Assembly: GCA_035493895.1 (NCBI GenBank) | Contig: DATJHM010000146.1 | Coordinates: forward strand, 1 to 26,146 | Reading direction: 5' to 3' | DNA length: 26,146 nucleotides | Origin: DATJHM01 sp035493895 | GTDB lineage: Bacteria > Chloroflexota > Ktedonobacteria > Ktedonobacterales > Ktedonobacteraceae | In this document: positions 1 to 5,089 of the stretch, one piece after another | How the letters are laid out: the number at the start of each line of letters is the position of its first letter | How positions within the stretch are numbered: the first letter of the stretch is position 1 | Translations under genes and position numbers: made by a program | Notes under the pieces: generated by a model | Databases searched by the model: none | What the model was told of the DNA's origin: nothing | What the model saw: only the letters and a program-made list of their open reading frames with translations

Positions 1-431
1 GCTTGTAGCGCTTTAGAGGCAAGAGACTCTGGCTGTCGTAGTATTCCGAGCAGTAGATGTTCGGTCCCGACGGAGCGATGATTCAAGAGACGTACTTCAT
101 CGATAGCAAACTGGAGAACCTGCTTCGCTTCCGGGGTAAAATCCAGCCTTGTCGATGGAGAGGTCTCTTCTGTCATTTGCGGCTGTGGTGGATTTGCCTC
201 AGGTGTTTGTGCCTGTAACGCTACAATTGTTTCTTGCAGCTGTTGCAGATGAACCCCAAGATTGGTGAAGACTTTCGTCGCAACTCCGCCTCCCTCATGA
301 ATCAGAGCAATCAGGATGTGCTCAGTCTCAATCTGAGTCTTTTGCTGATGCAACGCTTCTTCCTGCGCCACCTCAAGCACTCTGCGAGCTTGTTCCGTAA
401 ATTTATTTGCAAACTCTTTGTCAAATTCCAT
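1..431 (-). CDS. ClpC-like Clp_N domain protein, N-terminal part (cut by window edge)
   Basis: Translating the minus strand from the ATG at 431 gives 143 codons with no stop, leaving the left edge still open. The protein begins MEFDKEFANKFTEQARRVLE and holds two Clp_N-type helical repeats. The first contains 'TEHILIALIHEG' and the second, after a Pro/Gln-rich linker near residues 80-98, contains 'VGTEHLLLGIL'. These are hallmarks of the substrate- and adaptor-binding N domain of ClpC/ClpA unfoldases. A good ribosome site (AAAGGAG) lies about 7 nt before the ATG. Whether AAA+ domains follow, making a full ClpC, or whether it is a stand-alone ClpN/ClpS-like protein, cannot be seen. It lies just downstream of a minus-strand terminator, so it probably has its own promoter in 432-530. 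Confidence 0.85.
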   Translation of the reverse strand, partial: MEFDKEFANKFTEQARRVLEVAQEEALHQQKTQIETEHILIALIHEGGGVATKVFTNLGVHLQQLQETIVALQAQTPEANPPQPQMTEETSPSTRLDFTPEAKQVLQFAIDEVRLLNHRSVGTEHLLLGILRQPESLASKALQ

Positions 432-524
432 TGGGGGACTCCTTTCATATGGATGACGAGATGTATGAAGGTGAATGAGCAAAAAGAAAGTGCAATCGAT
501 GTAAGATACTCAGAACTATACGAT

Positions 525-564
525 AAAAAAGGCTGTGCTGCAAATGCGATGATGTAACACAGCC
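525..564 (-). terminator. Rho-independent terminator, minus strand
   Basis: A perfect 7-bp stem, GGCTGTG (531-537) with CACAGCC (558-564), has a 20-nt loop. Read on the minus strand it is followed by six T residues (525-530 on the plus strand are A). It would stop minus-strand transcription before the clp_N gene. No protein gene ends just upstream of it, so it either ends a non-coding or antisense transcript from 565-790 or insulates clp_N. Confidence 0.65.
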
Positions 565-566
565 AC

Positions 567-595
567 TTGACACAAATATCGTTCAGTATGAAAAT
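567..595 (+). promoter_or_regulatory. Sigma-A-type promoter (TTGACA-N17-GAAAAT)
   Basis: A perfect -35 hexamer TTGACA (567-572) is separated by 17 bp from GAAAAT (590-595), which matches 4 of 6 positions of TATAAT. Initiation would be near 602. No long coding frame begins directly after it; the first thing transcribed is the structured segment at 599-659. Confidence 0.45.
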
Positions 596-601
596 GTAGG
601 C

Positions 602-660
602 GACACCCGCAATGCATGCTCATGTCCAGAAGGAGCAGCCTGTCACCGGGATTGGGGCCG
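602..660 (+). ncRNA. Candidate structured RNA with SRP-RNA-like apical motif
   Basis: The segment folds as one extended imperfect hairpin: GGC 599-601 with GCC 657-659, CCCG 606-609 with CGGG 647-650, GC 614-615 with GC 638-639, and TGCTC 617-621 with GAGCA 633-637. Its tip, GTCCAGAAGGAGCAGCC (624-640), differs from the bacterial 4.5S/SRP core GTCCGGAAGGAAGCAGCC by one substitution in the tetraloop and one deleted A. Those two changes hit strongly conserved positions, so this may be a divergent SRP RNA, another structured RNA, or chance. A promoter fits just upstream; the 3' end is not defined. Confidence 0.28.
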
Positions 661-741
661 CGTTGGGGCAGTGGGAAACGGCAGGCATACGCGAACACCG
701 GTAGAGAGTACGTTGGTTCTAGAGAAGACAGTGTAAAAGCC

Positions 742-755
742 CGCATATATGTTCG
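742..755 (+). promoter_or_regulatory. Possible LexA (SOS) box before the ImuB-like gene
   Basis: CGCATATATGTTCG has one perfect half-site (GTTCG) and one degenerate half-site (CGCAT against CGAAC) with the 4-bp spacing of the Gram-positive type SOS box CGAAC-N4-GTTCG. It lies about 62 bp upstream of the polymerase start. ImuB genes are commonly LexA-controlled, which makes the placement sensible. The match is imperfect and the box used by this lineage is not known from the sequence. Confidence 0.3.
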
Positions 756-816
756 TATGGTTTAAATTTATCTACTAGCAATAGTGGGTAAGCATATATA
801 AATACAGAAGACGAGT

Positions 817-2235
817 ATGCAACAATTGAACAGCCATTCTGCATCGCAGAATATCACACAAGAGGCAGAGTCTATGACGATGGAACGTCCAGCTACGGAG
901 CCAACTCTTGCGATCCATGACGCTGCACGTGCGGCGGAACAGGCCCGTTTGCGCCAGGGCGTGATGCATGTGCGCATTCGTCACTTTTACTGTACGCTGG
1001 AAGAAACTTTTGATCCGGCACTGCGCGGACAATGTTTCGTAGTAGGCACTGGTACTGGTAGACCCAATGAGCCCGGGCGGGTCATCGATGCTTCTCCTGC
1101 GGCCATGCGCCTGGGGGTGACTCCGGGTATGCCGTTGCGCCGGGTTCATCGCTTAGCGCCAAGAACGCGTTTTCTGCCCGCTTCCTACGATAACTACCAG
1201 CCGATTCTGCAAAAGTTGCGCGAACGGTATCGCGCATACTCGCGCATCGTCGAGTCTATTCCCATTGCCGATGCGTTTATCGATCTGCGTGGTTGCGACT
1301 TGCCCGCTGATTCTCCGGTTGCCCTCGCTGAACGGCTCTGTGCTGAGATCGCTGAGATGGGCCTGACGGCGTTAATCGGGGTCGCCAATGGGAAAGCGAT
1401 CGCAGAACTCGCGGCTCTGATGAGTCGTCGGGATGGTCGTCAGGGCGTTCTCTATATTCCACCCGGGCGAGAAAGTTCTTTCGTGCAAACGTTGCAACTT
1501 TCGTTGCTCTTGCAGGTGCGGGCCGCCGGTATGGGCACTCCTGGTGCTTTACCTGAACTGGGTGAGACGCGTGAGTCGCCAGGAAGATCTCCGGAAATAG
1601 AAGGCAAAAGTGAGCAGGTAGATCCGGTCGCGGTGGCCGAGCTGGTTGCGCATTTGAAAGATTTTGGCATCACGACCTTCGCGCAGGTTGCGATACTCAA
1701 TGAGGAAGGTCTGGTGCGCAGATTGGGTCGTCTGGGAAGCTGGGTCTATCACGTTGCCTGCGGTCAGGATATCAGCCTGGTCGTTCCCGATTCGCCGCCT
1801 CTGAGCCAGAATGCCCGTGTTCGCTTTCAGCATGCCGCCGATGCCGATGAGACCTGTGCGGCGATTCGCAAGCTCGCCAATTATCTGAGTGAACGCTTGC
1901 AGGAGCAGCGTCTGAAGGGTCAGGCAATTGCGCTGATCCTCTGGCCAAATCAGGGAATGCGCCGTCAGACCCGCAAGCTGGTCATTGGCGAGGGTGGCGA
2001 AGAGGTGGCGGTTACTGCTGCTGAAGAGACGATTGGTGGACAGATGCTGCTATCTCGCCATACCGATGAGGCTGATGTGATTGCTCATCATTGCCTGATG
2101 CTCTTCGCGCATTATCATCGCTCGATGAGCACCTATCTCCAGGTTCAGTTGCGCATCGGCGATATTATTACCGGTGCGCCAAGCTATTATCCGCCACCCG
2201 CACGGACGCGAGGCCGGGCTACCCGCAAATTGTAA
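817..2235 (+). CDS. ImuB-like, catalytically degenerate Y-family DNA polymerase
   Basis: The 472-residue protein has the Y-family (DinB/UmuC) layout. A palm/fingers part (about 50-220) contains 'RLGVTPGMPLRRVHRLAPRT' and 'ALIGVANGKAIAELAA'. A helix-hairpin-helix thumb (about 270-330) contains 'FGITTFAQVAILNEEGLVRR', and a little-finger-like domain lies near 340-450. The catalytic acids are lost: the HVDMDxFF motif reads HVRIRHFY (R53 and R55 for the two Asp), and SIDEAFLD reads PIADAFID (A151 and D152 for Asp-Glu). This is the pattern of ImuB, which acts as a clamp-binding scaffold in a mutasome with ImuA and DnaE2. Neither partner is in this window. Residues 1-45 have no clear match; ATG 874 is an alternative start. 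An intrinsic terminator follows the stop. Confidence 0.8.
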   Translation: MQQLNSHSASQNITQEAESMTMERPATEPTLAIHDAARAAEQARLRQGVMHVRIRHFYCTLEETFDPALRGQCFVVGTGTGRPNEPGRVIDASPAAMRLGVTPGMPLRRVHRLAPRTRFLPASYDNYQPILQKLRERYRAYSRIVESIPIADAFIDLRGCDLPADSPVALAERLCAEIAEMGLTALIGVANGKAIAELAALMSRRDGRQGVLYIPPGRESSFVQTLQLSLLLQVRAAGMGTPGALPELGETRESPGRSPEIEGKSEQVDPVAVAELVAHLKDFGITTFAQVAILNEEGLVRRLGRLGSWVYHVACGQDISLVVPDSPPLSQNARVRFQHAADADETCAAIRKLANYLSERLQEQRLKGQAIALILWPNQGMRRQTRKLVIGEGGEEVAVTAAEETIGGQMLLSRHTDEADVIAHHCLMLFAHYHRSMSTYLQVQLRIGDIITGAPSYYPPPARTRGRATRKL

Positions 2236-2242
2236 GGGTGGG

Positions 2243-2280
2243 AAAGCAAGGAGATAGGGATCACTTCTCCTTGCTTTTTT
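2243..2280 (+). terminator. Rho-independent terminator of the imuB-like gene
   Basis: A perfect 12-bp stem, AAAGCAAGGAGA (2243-2254) with TCTCCTTGCTTT (2266-2277), has an 11-nt loop and ends in a run of six T (2275-2280). It starts 8 bp after the polymerase stop codon. The 3' arm lies within the last codons of the converging ppk2 gene (residues KSKEK and stop), so the C-terminus of that enzyme is written by a terminator arm. Confidence 0.9.
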
Positions 2281-3139
2281 GTTCTTGCGACTGCGATGTG
2301 CGCAACTGCTGCAATGCCTCGAGTTCCTGACGTCCTCGCTTCTCTAACTGTGTGCGCCATTCGTCCTTATAGGTGCGCATCGTCTGCACCAGCGTATGGG
2401 CAATTGCGAGGTTGCGGTACCATTTACGATCGGAAGGGACGATGTACCAGGGCGCTTCCTCTATGCTGCACTTGCTGATCGCATCCGCGTACGCTTGCTG
2501 ATAATCATTCCAATAGTTACGCTCACGCCAGTCGTCGGCTGAGATTTTCCAGGCTTTGTCCTTGTCCTGAACACGTGCTTCCAGACGCCTTTCCTGCTCT
2601 TCTTTGCTGATATGCAGAAAGAACTTCAGAATGATGGTGCCATTATGAGCAAGCAGCCTTTCAAACTGCTTGATCTCTTTGTAGCGTCGGCTCCAGACGT
2701 CCTCAGATACTAAATGATGCACACGGGTTACCAGAACATCCTCATAATGCGAGCGGTTGAAAATGCCTAATTCTCCTTTGGCCGGTGTAACTTTATGTAC
2801 GCGCCAGAGGAAGTCATGCCCAAGCTCTTGTGCTGTTGGTGTTTTAAACGAGTGCACTTTACAGCCCTGCGGATTGACATGTGAGAGTACATGGCGGATC
2901 GTGCCATCTTTTCCGCTGGTATCCATTCCCTGCAAAACAATCAGCATGCTATGGTGTTGAGCTGCTGAGAGAAGCTCCTGTAAATTAGAGAGTTCTTCTG
3001 AGAGATTATCGAGCTGTTTTTGGGCTTCCGCCTGTTTCTGTTCATCCGAAGGATCATAATTTTTGGTAGTAGCAGGATTGTAATCTTTGAGTTTGACGGT
3101 GCTTCCTTCCGCAATTTTCCATAGATAGTGCTCAGCCAT
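2261..3139 (-). CDS. ppk2: Polyphosphate kinase 2 family phosphotransferase
   Basis: The 292-residue protein is a PPK2-family polyphosphate:nucleotide phosphotransferase, which moves phosphate between polyphosphate and nucleotides in the cytoplasm. Visible are the P-loop GMDTSGKDG (residues 71-79), the lid/Walker-B region FNRSHYEDVLVTRVH (127-141), and the conserved tail 'WYIVPSDRKWYRNLAIA' (about 235-251). Size and the FNRSHYEDVLV form fit the short single-domain class (class III-like), which phosphorylates AMP and/or ADP; the exact substrate cannot be read. The charged C-terminus overlaps the terminator of the facing gene. AGGAAGGA precedes the ATG by 9 nt. csaA lies 78 bp upstream on the same strand, so co-transcription is plausible. 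Confidence 0.93.
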   Translation of the reverse strand: MAEHYLWKIAEGSTVKLKDYNPATTKNYDPSDEQKQAEAQKQLDNLSEELSNLQELLSAAQHHSMLIVLQGMDTSGKDGTIRHVLSHVNPQGCKVHSFKTPTAQELGHDFLWRVHKVTPAKGELGIFNRSHYEDVLVTRVHHLVSEDVWSRRYKEIKQFERLLAHNGTIILKFFLHISKEEQERRLEARVQDKDKAWKISADDWRERNYWNDYQQAYADAISKCSIEEAPWYIVPSDRKWYRNLAIAHTLVQTMRTYKDEWRTQLEKRGRQELEALQQLRTSQSQEQKSKEK

Positions 3140-3217
3140 GTTAGTCAGTCCTTCCTGTTTCTCTTTCGTTTATTGTATTCACTTCTATCATGGCTGAGAG
3201 GCAGATTTCGTTTCGCT

Positions 3218-3556
3218 TCAGAATAATTTGCCTCCCAGTGGAACGTTGTGAGTTGGGCTGAGCAGGACGACTCCTCCTTCTCCATCGGGTAGGCCAAGCG
3301 TCAATACCTCTGAAATAAAAGGACCAATCTGCTTGGGCGGAAAGTTTACCACGGCAACGACCAGTTTCCCGGGTAGCTCTTCTTTTGTGTAGTGGGTGGT
3401 AATCTGTGCAGACGATTTCTTCAGGCCGATTTCGGGTCCGAAGTCGATGACGAGTTTGTAAGCGGGTTTGCGTGCTTTGGGAAAATCCTCTGCCCGCACT
3501 ATTTTGCCGACGCGAATGTCCACATTCTCAAAATCAGTATAGTTAATTGTTGCCAT
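3218..3556 (-). CDS. csaA: CsaA-type tRNA-binding OB-fold protein (secretion chaperone family)
   Basis: The 112-residue protein is a single EMAP/Arc1p-like tRNA-binding OB-fold domain of normal CsaA length. Family motifs are 'FENVDIRVGKIVRAEDFP' (residues 9-26), 'KLVIDFGPEIGLKKSSAQIT' (35-54) and the C-terminal 'NVPLGGKLF'. Bacillus CsaA is a dimeric export-related chaperone; related YgjH-type proteins bind tRNA-like RNA, so the cellular role here is uncertain. A strong ribosome site (AGGAGAGG) lies 5 nt before the ATG. It precedes ppk2 on the same strand. Confidence 0.92.
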   Translation of the reverse strand: MATINYTDFENVDIRVGKIVRAEDFPKARKPAYKLVIDFGPEIGLKKSSAQITTHYTKEELPGKLVVAVVNFPPKQIGPFISEVLTLGLPDGEGGVVLLSPTHNVPLGGKLF

Positions 3557-3590
3557 AAAAGCCTCTCCTGTGGGATAAATGCTGGTTTGT

Positions 3591-3599
3591 ATTGTAGCA
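3591..3599 (-). promoter_or_regulatory. Extended -10 promoter element of csaA
   Basis: On the minus strand the sequence reads TGCTACAAT, an extended -10 (TG-N-TACAAT), about 35 bp upstream of the csaA start. No good -35 hexamer is seen, which is common for extended -10 promoters. Confidence 0.35.
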
Positions 3600-3836
3600 C
3601 ATATGCCCGCTATTACGCTTCATCTCGAAAGATGGTACTCTGCTTTCTTTGCATATCAGCCCGGTGGTGTGCTTCTCTTGTTGAGCAGAATACTACTACT
3701 ACTATGCCAGGAGAGCGAAGTAAAAATCTGTTGTACCTCTGTCACGAACTTTCCAGAAGAAAGTGGCGAAAAGGTCGCTCTTTACACTGAAGGCGTACTC
3801 AATAATGACTAAGATGGGTATGACCAGGAAGAGCAG

Positions 3837-3864
3837 GAGAGAGTTGCCCGATAGCAACTCTCTC
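3837..3864. terminator. 11-bp hairpin downstream of the secreted-protein gene
   Basis: GAGAGAGTTGC (3837-3847) pairs perfectly with GCAACTCTCTC (3854-3864) around a 6-nt loop, about 55 bp after the stop codon of the minus-strand gene ending at 3919. There is no T-run on either side, so it is either an atypical terminator or an RNA-stability hairpin. Confidence 0.45.
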
Positions 3865-3918
3865 TGCACAGGTATGATCTCACCTCACGCCTCGTTCATG
3901 AGATCTACAAGTTGGTAT

Positions 3919-4710
3919 CTAGAATGCAATGAAGAGTGCTTCCCACTCTCCTTGATCGCTTTTATGTGGACCATGGAACAATCCCGTATAGCCATTGCGT
4001 GTATCCGTCAGCTTGCCTTCGCCCATGATCGTCTTGCTTCCAATGACTATCGTGACGTACTTGCCTCTGTCGCTTTTCTTTATGTTGCATGCTAACGTAT
4101 ATCCTGTTGGCTCTACCAGCATACCTTTCATGCTTCGTTTGTCCAGGATGATGACGCCGGAGTGGATCATTCCCTTATCATGGCCATTTTTCACCAGACT
4201 ACGGAAAGCCAGTGTGACCATGCTCTTCTCATCTATCGGAATGCCTGTCCATATGCCGCTGTCATCCTGTTTATGCATAGCAGCTACGCTGTCATTTTGC
4301 TTCTCTTTGTTGGCTATCTGGAACTCGCCACTATACTGCGTTTGCGCACTATTAAGCATGCCTTCGCCAGTGATAGGGCCCATATTATGCTGGTCATCTT
4401 TCTGAAATGAGACATCAAACTCACCGGTACGCTGGTTGACAAACCCTTTCACCGGCAAGTCGTTGCTGCCTGGCGCATAATAGTTCCCTGTAAATTTGCC
4501 GCTACGTGTGATCTGTAATCCCAGTCCTCCATTCAGGTACATGCCCTTATGAGGCCCTTTCGTGACCAGTCCGCTGAAGGTGTAATAAGTCGTCACTGGC
4601 TTTGTATGATCCGGCATTGGTGGCCTTGCTGCGCTTGCCGTCAATGGGAACAAGAGCAATACTGAGAATGCCAGTGCCAGGACAATGGTAAAGCTTATTC
4701 TCTTCGACAT
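3919..4710 (-). CDS. Secreted protein of unknown function with an internally duplicated domain
   Basis: No family recognised. The start at 4710 is chosen because AGAGGAGGA lies 7-8 nt before it and a clear Sec signal peptide begins there (MSKRI, hydrophobic core, cleavage after about ASA, residue 28). The mature part of about 235 residues seems to be two copies of one domain. The first has 'SGLVTKGPHKGMYLNGG' and later 'ITGEGMLNSAQTQYSGEF'; the second has 'RSLVKNGHDKGMIHSG' and later 'IMGEGKLTDTRNGYTGLF'. Both copies are rich in Gly and alternating hydrophobic residues, suggesting beta-sandwich or barrel units outside the cell. There is no catalytic motif, and no cysteine beyond one in the second copy. 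A longer in-frame extension to 4851 lacks a ribosome site. Confidence 0.75.
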   Translation of the reverse strand: MSKRISFTIVLALAFSVLLLFPLTASAARPPMPDHTKPVTTYYTFSGLVTKGPHKGMYLNGGLGLQITRSGKFTGNYYAPGSNDLPVKGFVNQRTGEFDVSFQKDDQHNMGPITGEGMLNSAQTQYSGEFQIANKEKQNDSVAAMHKQDDSGIWTGIPIDEKSMVTLAFRSLVKNGHDKGMIHSGVIILDKRSMKGMLVEPTGYTLACNIKKSDRGKYVTIVIGSKTIMGEGKLTDTRNGYTGLFHGPHKSDQGEWEALFIAF

Positions 4711-5089
4711 AAACCAATCCTCCTCTACATTTGTTATTGACGCGTAAAAAATCATGGAACAGGAGTAAAAAATGTTTCCTGTCCACTTTATATAGTATAT
4801 ATGCGCTACCACTCTTTTTATGGATATGAGCAGGATTAACATTGTGAACACAAAAAATAATGAATAAATAAAAATCTGCTGTCACTTTTCTTTGCTTCTG
4901 ACTCATGTTTTGCTTACGATTCTGGCAGCATATCTAAAAGTTATTTGCACGCGAAAAGTGAAACATTTCATGGATTTATACGTTATAAAAGATGTAACAC
5001 AAGATACATCCCACCTCAATGAAGAGCGTGTTCTGGGGGAACAGCTACTTTTTACCCGCTAGTTTATTCTACTATCTTTGAGGTTGCTC
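4711..5089. other. AT-rich divergent promoter region
   Basis: No gene is seen. The region separates the minus-strand secreted protein from the first DUF4012 gene. A hairpin, ACAGGA (4759-4764) with TCCTGT (4777-4782), would lie in the 5' leader of the secreted-protein mRNA, just after AT-rich TATACTATATAAA. A TATAAA hexamer (4984-4989) followed by the dyad at 4991-5010 lies about 100 bp before the DUF4012 start. Promoter assignment is tentative. Confidence 0.4.
4991..5010. promoter_or_regulatory. Dyad possibly serving as operator for DUF4012 gene 1
   Basis: GATGTA (4991-4996) and TACATC (5005-5010) form a perfect 6-bp inverted repeat with 8-bp spacing. It starts 1 bp after a TATAAA hexamer, which places it over the expected start of transcription. 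It resembles a repressor site, but no regulator is encoded nearby and the -35 is weak. Confidence 0.25.

Larger units (their letters stand above)
432..816. other. Non-coding interval between divergent clp_N and imuB-like genes
   Basis: No convincing protein gene is present. The interval holds, in order: the clp_N ribosome site and probable promoter region, a minus-strand intrinsic terminator (525-564), a plus-strand promoter-like pair (567-595), a structured SRP-RNA-like segment (about 599-659), a G-rich stretch with TTGGGGC twice, and a LexA-box-like dyad (742-755) before an AT-rich leader to the polymerase gene. The density of signals suggests at least one non-coding transcript. Confidence 0.5.
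3557..3918. other. Intergenic interval, csaA promoter side
   Basis: About 360 bp without a convincing gene. It holds the csaA ribosome site and a probable extended -10 element, plus the 11-bp hairpin at 3837-3864 near the end of the secreted-protein gene. The short open frames here lack family signatures and good ribosome sites. Confidence 0.5.

Noticed and set aside
234..557. A 107-codon plus-strand frame at the left edge
   Set aside because: It is antisense to the Clp_N coding sequence, which has a strong ribosome site and clear motifs.
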